64,000 bases of DNA, taken from contig JAGAMY010000042.1 in NCBI GenBank assembly GCA_017624495.1, positions 1 to 64,000 on the forward strand, given 5' to 3'. The notes under the pieces were generated by a model, which did no database searches, was not told the origin of the DNA, and was given only the letters and a program-made list of their open reading frames with translations. The DNA comes from Lachnospiraceae bacterium (GTDB taxonomy: Bacteria > Bacillota > Clostridia > Lachnospirales > Lachnospiraceae). The position numbers were made by a program, and so were the translations under genes. Shown piece by piece: positions 1 through 7,549 of the stretch (positions within the stretch are counted from its first letter, which is position 1; every line of letters starts with the position of its first letter).

Positions 1-203
1 CGTAAACACTCCGCCTGAGAAAAAACTTGCAAAAATTGAATATAGGGAGTAAAGTAAAGCCACAAGTCATTACCTGATGCTTTATCAGTGTATCGTGGGT
101 GAACTCCATCCTATTAAATCCGAAGATAAATTTACGCAGTCTCTTTAAGGTTGCCTGCTGTATTTATTTTTCTTAAATTTGTATAATAGAAAAAGAAATA
201 ATG

Positions 204-276
204 TTGCCAGCATGGTGGCAAGAGTAGCAAGGAAGAGAATGGGAAAGCGGTATAAAATCTCGCACCATTGGTGCGA
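204..276. repeat. Two inverted repeats upstream of the first toxin-antitoxin promoter
   Basis: Two short perfect inverted repeats lie in the non-coding lead-in. TTGCCA/TGGCAA sits at 204-209 and 216-221, and TCGCACC/GGTGCGA at 260-266 and 270-276. They may be secondary binding sites for the antitoxin or a local regulator. The rest of 1-299 shows no supportable gene; a TATAAT at 182-187 has no convincing -35 partner. Confidence 0.4.
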
Positions 277-299
277 CAATTAATTCTGAAAGAAATTAG

Positions 300-328
300 T
301 TGAAATGTAACGACGGATGCGTTACAAT
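300..328 (+). promoter_or_regulatory. Promoter with embedded operator for the RelB/RelE pair
   Basis: TTGAAA (300-305), a 17-nt spacer and TACAAT (323-328) form a near-consensus sigma-A promoter. The spacer holds an inverted repeat, TGTAACG at 306-312 and CGTTACA at 320-326, which overlaps the -10. Type II antitoxins usually repress their own operon by binding such palindromes between -35 and -10. Binding here is inferred. Confidence 0.75.
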
Positions 329-352
329 AATATTGATAGGAGGTGTTGGATT

Positions 353-655
353 ATGGAGAAGACAGCAACATTAAATTTAAGAGTAAATCCTACTGTAAAG
401 GGACGAGCAGAGGAAGTGTTATCAAGATTAGGTATACCGATGTCTACGGCAATAGATATGTATTTGAATCAAATTTCTCTTACTGGTGGAATTCCTTTTG
501 CGGTAACTTTACCGAAAGCACCTAATTCAATTAATATGGATTTAATGACAACCGATGAACTGCATGCAAAATTGCAAAGAGGTTATGATGATATAGAAGC
601 CGGGAATGTGCAGAATGCAGCAAGTGCATTTGCAAAATTTAGGGAGAATCATTAG
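353..655 (+). CDS. RelB/DinJ-family antitoxin
   Basis: A 100-residue protein. The N-terminus (TATLNLRVNPTVKGRAE) has the ribbon-helix-helix pattern of RelB/DinJ antitoxins, followed by a helix and a toxin-wrapping tail. The start is set at ATG 353 because AGGAGGTG at 338-345 sits at normal spacing; an upstream ATG at 317 lies inside the operator. The toxin gene follows after one nucleotide. The family neutralises an mRNA-cleaving or gyrase-targeting toxin and represses its own promoter, and the palindrome upstream fits that. The exact partner class is read only from the neighbouring gene. Confidence 0.85.
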   Translation: MEKTATLNLRVNPTVKGRAEEVLSRLGIPMSTAIDMYLNQISLTGGIPFAVTLPKAPNSINMDLMTTDELHAKLQRGYDDIEAGNVQNAASAFAKFRENH

Positions 656-656
656 C

Positions 657-962
657 ATGAAGCAATATACAGTTGAGATTACAGATGAAGCACTGGCAGA
701 TATGGAACAGATCTATAATCATATCGCTTATGTGTTGCGTGCACCAGAGAATGCAATGGGGCAATATAATCGAATTGCTGACGAGATATTAAAGCTTGAT
801 GTTTTTCCAGAGCGTTTTCGGATTATGGATTCAGAGCCGGAACGCTTAAAAGGAATTCGTAGAATGTTAGTAGATAATTATTCGGTGTTTTATGTTATTA
901 GAGATGATAGGGTGATTGTAACAGATGTATTGTACAGTGCTTCAGATATAGGGGAAAATTGA
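657..962 (+). CDS. RelE/ParE-family toxin
   Basis: A 101-residue protein starting at ATG 657 behind AGGGAG, one base after the antitoxin stop. The helical front (ALADMEQIYNHIAY), the central FPERF and the end RRMLVDNYSVFYVI...VLYSASD are the RelE/ParE fold pattern. RelE-like members cut ribosome-bound mRNA and ParE-like members poison gyrase; sequence alone does not decide which. No truncation is visible, so with its antitoxin and promoter this looks like a working module. It marks the start of an accessory patch. Confidence 0.82.
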   Translation: MKQYTVEITDEALADMEQIYNHIAYVLRAPENAMGQYNRIADEILKLDVFPERFRIMDSEPERLKGIRRMLVDNYSVFYVIRDDRVIVTDVLYSASDIGEN

Positions 963-1034
963 AAGGATAAGTTAGATATTTTTATTTATAGAGAATATTG
1001 GATTGTAATATACAAAAAGAGGAGGAAGTAAGAG

Positions 1035-2066
1035 ATGAAAGTGTTTATAAGTTGGTCGGGGAATAAAAGTCATAAAGTGGCTTTGGTTTTTAGAGAGTGG
1101 TTACCCTCTGTTATTCAATCTTTGGAACCGTATGTATCCTCGGAAGATATTGATAAGGGAGCTAGATGGAGCAGTGATATTGCGAAAGAACTTGAGGATT
1201 CAACCTTTGGAATTTTATGTGTTACAAAAGAGAATTTGCATGCACCATGGCTTTCCTTTGAAGCGGGAGCTTTGTCTAAAACGATGGATAAGTCATTTGT
1301 TACCCCTTTTCTTTTCGATATAAAACGTTCGGAAGTGAATGGTCCTATTTTACAATTTCAGTCCACAGTTTTTGAAAAAGATGATATTAAGAAATTAATA
1401 CATACTTTGAATAAGGCATGTGGTGAAAATGGAATAACAGAATCTATGCTTGATAAGGCTTTTGAGGTTTGGTATCCAACTTTAGAAAAAGAATTGAATA
1501 ATTTAAAAGATTGTGATGACAATACTGCAGAAAAAATTGTAAAAGAAGAGATTTATTCACCAGAGATTATTGAGGAGATATTGGAATTATCTCGGGATAA
1601 TCAGAAATTGTTGAGAAATCCTGATACTAAGATAATTGAAAGCATTGATGGATTGAAAGAGCGGATTGATATAACATTGTCTAAATTTGAAAGAAGTGTT
1701 GATGTTGAAGAACGTAGAATGACTAGAAAATATAGAACTATACTTATGGAAGAACTGGTTCATTCGATTTTACCGGAGTGCCAAAAGCAATATACATTTT
1801 TGATTGTATTAAGCATGATTCAGGATAAGTTTCCGTGGGTATATAATATGGGAAAGGAGTTATTAGATATTCTTGCATCTGAAAATGGCATTGATGTTAA
1901 AAGAGAATCAATTAGAAATTTTCAAAAGATAATGGAATTTTCTTTTGAACATCCAGTGATGCGAGAGATTTATATGCGTAGAAAAGACGAATATATAATG
2001 ATGCGAGATGTTGAGCATATGTTAATAGAATTGATAAATGCATTAGAATATGATATAATTTCTTAA
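1035..2066 (+). CDS. TIR-domain protein, probable NAD-active defence effector
   Basis: A 343-residue protein starting at ATG 1035 behind GAGGAGGAAG. Residues 1-155 form a bacterial TIR-like domain: an FISWSG opening, SSEDIDKGARW near 35-45, and WLSFEAGALSK near 72-82, where Glu76 matches the catalytic glutamate of TIR NAD-cleaving enzymes. Residues 160-343 are helical and charged, with a coiled-coil-like stretch; I do not recognise this part, and it may sense or oligomerise. TIR proteins in bacteria often deplete NAD during phage infection, alone or with a partner. No intact partner lies next to it; the following genes are relics. Defence function is inferred from family and context. Confidence 0.75.
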   Translation: MKVFISWSGNKSHKVALVFREWLPSVIQSLEPYVSSEDIDKGARWSSDIAKELEDSTFGILCVTKENLHAPWLSFEAGALSKTMDKSFVTPFLFDIKRSEVNGPILQFQSTVFEKDDIKKLIHTLNKACGENGITESMLDKAFEVWYPTLEKELNNLKDCDDNTAEKIVKEEIYSPEIIEEILELSRDNQKLLRNPDTKIIESIDGLKERIDITLSKFERSVDVEERRMTRKYRTILMEELVHSILPECQKQYTFLIVLSMIQDKFPWVYNMGKELLDILASENGIDVKRESIRNFQKIMEFSFEHPVMREIYMRRKDEYIMMRDVEHMLIELINALEYDIIS

Positions 2067-2214
2067 GTAATAGTGGCAACAATTTGGCAGCAGAAAATCA
2101 GTAAGCCAAAATAAAATGTGCAAATGAAGTAAAATATCGGCAGATTCCGAATAAAACTTAAACAAAATAGTTTAAGTAAAAGCAACAACTTGCCGAGTGC
2201 GAGTAGAAGATATA

Positions 2215-2261
2215 AACGCTGGAAGCCAGTATTTATGCTGGTTTCCGGCGTTTTCTTTTTT
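2215..2261 (+). terminator. Rho-independent terminator
   Basis: A 15-bp stem (2215-2229 with 2238-2252, two G-T wobbles) has an 8-nt loop and is followed by a T-rich tract. It lies about 150 nt after the TIR gene. Between them is an inverted repeat, ACTTAAAC (2156-2163) and GTTTAAGT (2170-2177), of unknown role; otherwise 2067-2214 shows nothing recognisable. Confidence 0.7.
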
Positions 2262-2290
2262 GTGTGGTAATGGTTTGGTAAGTGGATATT

Positions 2291-2760
2291 ATGCCGTTTT
2301 TTGTTATTGCAGACCATCATTTTGATGAATACGGAGGATATGATAGTAATATTTTGGACAAAATGGGTTTTAACAATGTGGATAAAGTTAGAAGTGCTGC
2401 ATTTAAGTTTTATTACAATACAATAGACAATACAATAGTATGAAGGAAGAAATTATGAGATTTTAGCCATTAGACCATGGGTAATGGGAAATTCAAGTGT
2501 TACACCTGAAAATTTTTATGGTAATTTGAAACCAGATTTTGAGATGGGAGCATTTGTATCTCTGGATAAAGCAGTAGATTTATATTTGGCTAATACAGTT
2601 GAAACAGGTAATTTACAAGATTTATGGAAAATGAAGATGGATTCTGGATGAATTAGGAGAACCACTGGATAAGCAAAAAGACTGGAAAGTGGAACAGGAA
2701 CAGTTGCGGAAAGCATTGGAACTTAATAAAATAAAAAATCCTGATAAAAATAATAAATAA
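2291..2760 (+). pseudogene. Relic of an unrecognised accessory gene, two frameshifts
   Basis: Three consecutive frames read as one protein of roughly 155 residues. The first runs from ATG 2291 (MPFFVIADHHFDEYGGYD) to a TGA at 2441. The second, entered near 2440, carries RNYEILAIRPWVMGNSSV and PDFEMGAFVSLDKAVDLYL and stops at 2649-2651. The third, entered near 2646, carries DELGEPLDKQKDWKVEQEQL to the stop at 2758. A 12-nt tandem duplication (2415-2426, 2427-2438) lies just before the first frame break. I do not recognise the family; the texture resembles small genes carried by conjugative elements. It is unlikely to make its original product. Confidence 0.55.
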
Positions 2761-2834
2761 AGGGTATAATTAAGAGAAAATAAAAAGTTGAATTTTGGAA
2801 TATAATAGGGTTAAGAAAAAGTTTGTGTAATTGA

Positions 2835-3428
2835 GAATATATTGAAACAGGAGGCATACACTGGGAAATAAAGCGATTTTTACCAAACAGCATATTTACA
2901 GAAAAATATTATAAGACAAAAATAAAAACTATTTTTGAAATGAATGATTTTGTAGAGGTTGAAGATTTTGGCGAACTGCCGGAAGATACATCAAAGGTAT
3001 TTTTCGTACTCAAGAAAAAGGCAACAAGAGCCATTTATTTTGACAGCTTCGGAGAAGGTGTCCTGTTGTATGTACTGATGGTGGCTTCTCTACAGAATGG
3101 GTTTGATTTGATTGTAGACGAGATAGAAAATCATTTTCACAAAACTCTTGTGGAGAATATGATTAGTCTGTATAAGGATAAAAGTGTAAACAAAAACAAA
3201 GCAGCACTGATATTTACCACACACTATTGTGAGGTGCTGGATTTATTTAACCGCAGGGACAATATCTGGATTGCAAAAACGGATGAAAAGGTTTATCTTT
3301 CTAATATGTATGATGACTATGAAATCCGTACAGAACTGTTAAAGAGTAGGCAATTTTATAATAATGCGTTCCAGACAGCCGTAAATTATGATGAACTTAT
3401 GAATATGAAAAGGAAGTTGATGAAATGA
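2835..3428 (+). pseudogene. C-terminal fragment of an AAA/ABC-type ATPase
   Basis: The frame is open from 2835, after a TGA at 2832, but the first ATG is at 2940. The 162 residues from there keep the second half of an SMC/OLD-like ATPase: SFGEG (signature-like), the Walker B run DLIVDEIENHFH and a TTH switch. No Walker A motif is present here or upstream, so the nucleotide-binding front is gone. The stop overlaps the next start as ATGA, the layout of a two-gene ATPase/TOPRIM operon. The product could not hydrolyse ATP alone. Confidence 0.7.
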
Positions 3429-3559
3429 AGTATTTGATCATGTGTGAAGGACCAAATGAGCTTGAAATCATCAAAATCCTTTTAAGGCATAATTGCCTGA
3501 AATTTACAGAAGACCTTATTATATCATATAATAAGGGGAAATGGGGAACGGCGTGGTAA
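3425..3559 (+). pseudogene. N-terminal fragment of a TOPRIM-like nuclease partner
   Basis: ATG 3425 overlaps the ATPase stop by 4 nt. Forty-four codons remain: MKYLIMCEGPNELEIIKILL resembles the first strand and acidic glutamate motif of TOPRIM nucleases. The natural sequence seems to end near 3514, where an 11-bp-armed palindrome begins, and the frame then runs to a stop at 3557. Paired ATPase and TOPRIM genes occur in anti-phage systems of the OLD, Gabija and PARIS types. Which type this relic came from cannot be told. Confidence 0.5.
3514..3536. repeat. Near-perfect palindrome at a gene breakpoint
   Basis: The arm CCTTATTATAT (3514-3524) is followed by one C and its exact complement (3526-3536). 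It falls where the TOPRIM-like frame loses family resemblance. It could be a deletion or excision scar, or a small hairpin. There is no T-tract, so termination is unlikely. Confidence 0.6.
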
Positions 3560-3653
3560 CTGTTCTCTATTTTTTTGCAGAAAGAAAGAGGGTAGTATCT
3601 CAATTATTTGGAGGTTTTTTATGAATTTATTTCATAAATTTAAATATAATAAA

Positions 3654-3707
3654 TGTAAAGCAAAACAATGACAAATGCTTTACAAACAAAAAAACGAGTG
3701 GTAAAAT
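3654..3707 (+). promoter_or_regulatory. Promoter and operator of the second antitoxin gene
   Basis: TTTACA (3679-3684), a 17-nt spacer and TAAAAT (3702-3707) form a sigma-A promoter. An 8-bp inverted repeat, TGTAAAGC at 3654-3661 and GCTTTACA at 3677-3684, covers the -35. The TGTAA core resembles the operator of the first antitoxin locus, which fits autoregulation by related ribbon-helix-helix proteins. Confidence 0.7.
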
Positions 3708-3733
3708 AAATTACAGAAAAGGGAGTGATGATT

Positions 3734-3994
3734 ATGGCACAGGCAATGATTAATTTTCGTATGGATGAAGAATTGAAGAAAAGTATGGAAGAAACATGTA
3801 AAGATCTAGGATTAAGCATGACGACTGCTTTTACAATATTTGCAAAAAAGATGACAAGAGAAAAAAGAATTCCTTTTGATGTATCAGTAGATCCATTTTA
3901 TTCTGAAAGTAATATGGCATATTTGAAAAAGGTAGTAGAAGATATTGAATCTGGGAAAGTGGTTCTTGCTGAGCACGAATTGCTTGATGACTAA
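3734..3994 (+). CDS. RelB/DinJ-family antitoxin of a broken RelB-YoeB pair
   Basis: An 86-residue protein (MAQAMINFRMDEELKKSM) with a ribbon-helix-helix front and the LGLSMTTAFTIFAKKM helix typical of RelB/DinJ. ATG 3734 is preferred over GTG 3725 because GGGAG (3721-3725) then has 8-nt spacing. It is intact and has its own promoter with a palindromic operator. The toxin gene starts 4 nt later but is frameshifted, so this protein may persist as an orphan regulator or as an anti-toxin against related toxins. Confidence 0.82.
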   Translation: MAQAMINFRMDEELKKSMEETCKDLGLSMTTAFTIFAKKMTREKRIPFDVSVDPFYSESNMAYLKKVVEDIESGKVVLAEHELLDD

Positions 3995-3997
3995 TGT

Positions 3998-4253
3998 ATG
4001 AAGATACTTTGGGATGAACGGGCTTGGGAAGAGTACCTTGAATGGCAGAGCCAAGACAAAAAGACCTTAAAAAGAATTAATATGCTTATTAAGGATATAC
4101 AAAGGGAATGTTATGGTGGCATTGGCAAGCCGGAGCCACTGAAAAATAATCTGAGCGGTTGGTGGAGTAGACGAATCGATGATGCGAATCGTCTATAAAG
4201 AAAAAGATGGAGCTGTTATCATAGCGTCATGTAAAGGACACTATGATGATTAA
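3998..4253 (+). pseudogene. YoeB-family toxin, frameshifted
   Basis: The first frame gives 66 residues with clear YoeB features: WDERAWEEYLEWQ, GIGKPEPLKNNLSG and WWSRRIDDANRL. It then meets TAA at 4196-4198. The family's last part follows in another frame: VYKEKDGAVIIASCKGHYDD, to TAA 4251. One base too many or two too few near 4180-4190 explains the split. YoeB uses a Glu, an Arg and a C-terminal His-Tyr to cut mRNA at the ribosome. The truncated product keeps the Glu and Arg but loses the His-Tyr end, so it should be inactive. Confidence 0.85.
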
Positions 4254-4262
4254 ATATGCTTT

Positions 4263-4305
4263 AAAGGGAGAAGTTCTGCAGGAGGTTGGTAGGGTTTCTC
4301 CCTTT
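4263..4305 (+). terminator. Hairpin terminator after the RelB-YoeB pair
   Basis: AAAGGGAGAA (4263-4272) pairs perfectly with TTCTCCCTTT (4296-4305) across a 23-nt loop, ten bases after the toxin frame ends. The T-run is short (TTTGTTTG), so efficiency may be modest. Confidence 0.55.
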
Positions 4306-4371
4306 GTTTGTGCATATGGGAGTGTCAATAACATCTCCATTTGGTTTCATTTCAAATGAAAAGCAGGGTGT

Positions 4372-4584
4372 ATGGATAATTTTTATGAGACAGAAGAATT
4401 ATTGACTCAAATAACGGATTATTTTGATAAAAGTTATAAAACTGACAAGGATGCATTAGAAAGCCTTTTGATGTTATATGAAGAGAAAACGCAGGAATTT
4501 AACTTGCAAATTAGTGCATTGAGAAAGGATTTTGGGAAGATAAAGATTCAACAAATGGGGCTAATTTGGGAACATCCTTTGTGA
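4372..4584 (+). CDS. Small hypothetical protein, acidic and helical
   Basis: Seventy residues beginning MDNFYETEELLTQITDYF, with a coiled-coil-like stretch EKTQEFNLQISALRKDFGKI. I do not recognise a family. The ribosome site is weak (GCAGGGTG just before ATG). A perfect inverted repeat, TTTCATTT/AAATGAAA at 4345-4361, precedes it and could be an operator. It closes the accessory patch; 4585-4750 downstream shows nothing recognisable. Confidence 0.4.
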   Translation: MDNFYETEELLTQITDYFDKSYKTDKDALESLLMLYEEKTQEFNLQISALRKDFGKIKIQQMGLIWEHPL

Positions 4585-4750
4585 TGAAAACCAATGGTAG
4601 TATTTTCAATTTACAATATATCGCTGTTATAACGCGAAGCTTATGTTGAATCTATGCTTAATGAGTTCGAGTAAGAAACAGAAAAGCCTTTATAGCCGTC
4701 GCTATACCTCATTCATCCACCTTTTGTATGTGAAAAATTATTCTGTGCTC

Positions 4751-4806
4751 TTGACAATCTCACACACTATGCTGTAATATAAATATATGAATAAATGTTC
4801 ATATAT
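4751..4806 (+). promoter_or_regulatory. Metal-responsive promoter and ArsR-type operator
   Basis: TTGACA (4751-4756), 18 nt and TAATAT (4775-4780) form the promoter. Just downstream, at about the transcription start, ATATATGAA (4783-4791) and TTCATATAT (4798-4806) flank a 6-nt spacer. The TGAA/TTCA imperfect dyad is the usual operator form for ArsR/SmtB repressors. The likely binder is the ArsR-family gene at the end of the same operon. Confidence 0.85.
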
Positions 4807-4829
4807 AAGATTGAAGGGAGACAACAAAA

Positions 4830-5048
4830 ATGAAAAAAACATACAAAATCGAAGTAGACTGCGCAAACTGTGCAAACAAAATGGAGGAAGTAGCAAATAA
4901 AACAGCAGGTGTAAAATCCGCCACAGTAAATTTTATGACACTAAAAATGATTGTAGAATTTGAAGAAGGGCAGGATGTTAAAGCCGTTATGCAGGAAGTG
5001 CTAAAACAGTGTAAAAAAATAGAAGATGACTGCGAAATCTATTTTTAA
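4830..5048 (+). CDS. Stand-alone heavy-metal-associated (HMA) domain protein
   Basis: A 72-residue, single-domain protein with the ferredoxin-like HMA pattern and a metal-binding DCANCANK motif near residue 10-17. In most Cd/Zn/Pb ATPases this domain is fused to the pump's N-terminus; here it is a separate gene and the pump that follows lacks it. GAAGGGAG before ATG is a good ribosome site. It probably binds metal in the cytoplasm and docks to or regulates the ATPase 20 nt downstream. Confidence 0.88.
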   Translation: MKKTYKIEVDCANCANKMEEVANKTAGVKSATVNFMTLKMIVEFEEGQDVKAVMQEVLKQCKKIEDDCEIYF

Positions 5049-5068
5049 GTAAAAAAGAAGGTGTGCAT

Positions 5069-6937
5069 ATGAATAAAAAGCAGAAAAAAGTACTTGTCAG
5101 AATATTGATTGCAGCAGCACTTATGATTACCTTTTCCATATTGCCACTAAAAGGCATGATAAAATTTGCACTGTTCATGATTCCTTATCTGGTAATCGGC
5201 TATGATATACTAAGAAAGGCGGGAAAAGGCATTTTAAACCGTCAGGTATTTGATGAAAATTTCCTTATGGCGGTTGCCACTGTAGGGGCGATTATTTTAG
5301 GTGAATACACAGAAGGCGTTGCGGTAATGCTTTTTTACCAGATTGGTGAACTGTTCCAAAGCTATGCGGTGGGAAAAAGCCGTAAGAACATCAGTGAACT
5401 GATGGATATACGTCCGGATTATGCCAATATTGAAGTGGATGGCAGTATACAACAGATTGACCCGGATGAAGTGGAAATTGGCACAATCATTCTTGTGCAG
5501 ACCGGAGAAAAAATACCCATTGATGGAATAATTACAGAGGGTACATCTACATTAAATACCAGCGCATTAACAGGCGAAAGTCTGCCGAAAGAGGTAAGCG
5601 CAGGGGATGAAGTTATCAGTGGATGCATCAACTTGACAGGTGTATTGAAAATCCGCACCACCAGAGAATTTGGAGAATCCACAGTGTCAAAAATATTAGA
5701 ACTTGTGGAAAATTCCAGCTCAAGAAAATCAAAATCTGAAAACTTTATATCGAAATTTGCCAGATATTATACACCGTTAGTCTGCTATGGTGCGTTGGCA
5801 TTAGCCGTTTTACCGCCGATTTTTAATATGTTGATATTTAAACATCCGGCAGAATGGAATGAATGGATATACCGTGCATTGACATTTCTTGTTATCAGTT
5901 GTCCGTGTGCATTAGTGATTAGTATACCGTTGACTTTTTTTGCCGGAATTGGCGGAGCCAGCAGGGAAGGTATATTGGTCAAAGGCTCTAATTATTTGGA
6001 AACGTTAGCGAAGACGGATTGCGTAGTATTTGATAAAACAGGTACGCTGACACAGGGGGTTTTTGAAGTTGTTGGTGTGCATCACAATATTTTAGATGAT
6101 GAGCGTATCGTGGAATATGCAGCATTAGCAGAGTGTTATTCCAGTCATCCCATTAGTAAAAGTCTGCAAAAAGCATATGGAAAGCCAATAGACAGAAGCA
6201 GAATTAAAGATGTACAGGAAATCAGCGGAAATGGTGTGACAGCAGTAGTGGATGGAAAAAACATTGCTGCAGGAAACGGTAAACTGATGAAACGGCTGGG
6301 TATAGATTATCAGGAATGTCAACATGTGGGAACGGTTGTCCATCTGGCAATAGACGGTACATATGCAGGTCACATATTGATAGCCGACCAGCTAAAACAG
6401 CATACAAAGGAAGCAGTTCATGCACTACATGCAGCCGGAATGAAAAATACTGTTATGCTGACAGGAGATGCTAAAAATGTTGCGGAGTGTGTAGCAGAGG
6501 AAATTGGAATTAGCCAGGTATACAGCGAACTCCTCCCGGCGGACAAAGTGAAAAAAGTAGAAGAGCTGTTAGCTCAAGAAGGTAAAAAAGAAAAGCTGGC
6601 ATTTGTAGGTGATGGTATCAACGATGCGCCGGTTTTATCGAGAGCGGATATCGGTATTGCTATGGGGGCACTAGGCTCGGATGCTGCAATAGAAGCAGCA
6701 GATGTAGTTTTGATGGACGATGACCCATTAAAAGTAGTAAAAGCCATCCGTATTGCCAGAAAATGTATCCGTATTGTTTACGAAAATATCTATTTTGCCA
6801 TTGGCATCAAAGTATTATGCCTGATTTTAGGTGCACTCGGCATTGCCAATATGTGGCTTGCGATTTTCGCAGATGTGGGTGTTATGGTACTTGCTGTTTT
6901 AAATGCTGTTCGTGCATTAGCGATAAAAAGAAAGTAG
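5069..6937 (+). CDS. cadA: P1B-type metal-exporting ATPase (CadA/ZntA-like)
   Basis: About 622 residues from ATG 5069; an in-frame GTG at 5063 is less likely given GAAGG spacing. Motifs in order: TGES actuator loop, SCPCALVISIP metal-site helix (Cys278, Cys280), DKTGT phosphorylation site (Asp322), a conserved HP in SSHPISKS, TGD, GDGINDA, and a C-terminal helix with ADVG. The CPC motif plus an Asp in the last helix is the pattern of Zn/Cd/Pb exporters (P1B-2). It pumps soft metal cations out using ATP. The N-terminal HMA is missing and supplied by the gene before it. Precise metal is inferred. Confidence 0.92.
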   Translation: MNKKQKKVLVRILIAAALMITFSILPLKGMIKFALFMIPYLVIGYDILRKAGKGILNRQVFDENFLMAVATVGAIILGEYTEGVAVMLFYQIGELFQSYAVGKSRKNISELMDIRPDYANIEVDGSIQQIDPDEVEIGTIILVQTGEKIPIDGIITEGTSTLNTSALTGESLPKEVSAGDEVISGCINLTGVLKIRTTREFGESTVSKILELVENSSSRKSKSENFISKFARYYTPLVCYGALALAVLPPIFNMLIFKHPAEWNEWIYRALTFLVISCPCALVISIPLTFFAGIGGASREGILVKGSNYLETLAKTDCVVFDKTGTLTQGVFEVVGVHHNILDDERIVEYAALAECYSSHPISKSLQKAYGKPIDRSRIKDVQEISGNGVTAVVDGKNIAAGNGKLMKRLGIDYQECQHVGTVVHLAIDGTYAGHILIADQLKQHTKEAVHALHAAGMKNTVMLTGDAKNVAECVAEEIGISQVYSELLPADKVKKVEELLAQEGKKEKLAFVGDGINDAPVLSRADIGIAMGALGSDAAIEAADVVLMDDDPLKVVKAIRIARKCIRIVYENIYFAIGIKVLCLILGALGIANMWLAIFADVGVMVLAVLNAVRALAIKRK

Positions 6938-6946
6938 GAAACAGAC

Positions 6947-7309
6947 ATGCAAAAAAAAGAAGAAATGTGCTGTGAAGCATTAGAAATACATGAGGAACTT
7001 TTAAAAATTGTAGATGACACCATGCCGGAAGAAACAGAATTGTATGATTTGGCAGAGTTGTTTAAAGTATTTGGGGACTCTACCCGTATTCGAATTTTAT
7101 TTGTGCTCTTTGAAGCGGAAGTATGTGTGTGCGATTTGGCACAGGTGCTGAATATGACCCAGTCTGCCATTTCTCATCAGTTGAAAATTTTAAGACAGAA
7201 CAGGCTGGTAAAGTCCAGAAGAGAAGGGAAATCTATTTTTTATTCACTTGCGGATGACCATGTGCGTACCATTATAGCGCAGGGCAGAGAGCATATTCGA
7301 GAAGATTGA
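6947..7309 (+). CDS. ArsR/SmtB-family metal-sensing repressor (CadC/CmtR-like)
   Basis: A 120-residue winged-helix protein starting 9 nt after the pump. The DNA-reading segment is MTQSAISHQLKILRQ. CVCDLA in the alpha-3 region, with N-terminal MCCEALEIHEE, resembles the cysteine metal site of CadC. The end DDHVRTIIAQGREHIRED carries His/Asp/Glu suited to an alpha-5 zinc site. Metal binding should release it from the dyad at 4783-4806 and so induce its own operon. Being the last gene of the operon it controls gives feedback control. Confidence 0.9.
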   Translation: MQKKEEMCCEALEIHEELLKIVDDTMPEETELYDLAELFKVFGDSTRIRILFVLFEAEVCVCDLAQVLNMTQSAISHQLKILRQNRLVKSRREGKSIFYSLADDHVRTIIAQGREHIRED

Positions 7310-7323
7310 TTTACATTTTGTGT

Positions 7324-7366
7324 AATGGATTGTTGTTGATATGTGTCAAGAACAGTCCATTTTTTA
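7324..7366 (+). terminator. Terminator of the metal-efflux operon
   Basis: AATGGATTGTT (7324-7334) pairs with AACAGTCCATT (7351-7361) with one G-T wobble, followed by TTTTTT. It lies 15 nt after the ArsR stop. Confidence 0.85.
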
Positions 7367-7395
7367 TTGCTTAAAGAAAAAAACGGTGCTATAAT
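7367..7395 (+). promoter_or_regulatory. Promoter of the PD-(D/E)XK gene
   Basis: TTGCTT (7367-7372), 17 nt and TATAAT (7390-7395). The 150-nt leader that follows shares blocks with the leader of the truncated relative at 55.6 kb. It also holds a hairpin (CAGGAG 7500-7505 with CTCCTG 7519-7524) just before the ribosome site. Confidence 0.65.
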
Positions 7396-7549
7396 TTTAA
7401 AAAGCATATTTTTCTAATATTATCTGGATTCTACAGACATTTCAAAAACAGTCAAACTGTTCGTATCAGAAAATTCATGCTTTAAATACCACAAAAAAGC
7501 AGGAGTTTTCGAAAAAACCTCCTGAGACAATTACATAAGGAGGAAGCGG

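Noticed and set aside
2..49. Sixteen-codon open tail at the left edge
   Set aside because: It could be the 3' end of a gene outside the window, but it is too short to recognise.
5063..5068. GTG at 5063 as start of the metal pump
   Set aside because: ATG 5069 has better spacing to the ribosome site and the two extra residues add nothing.
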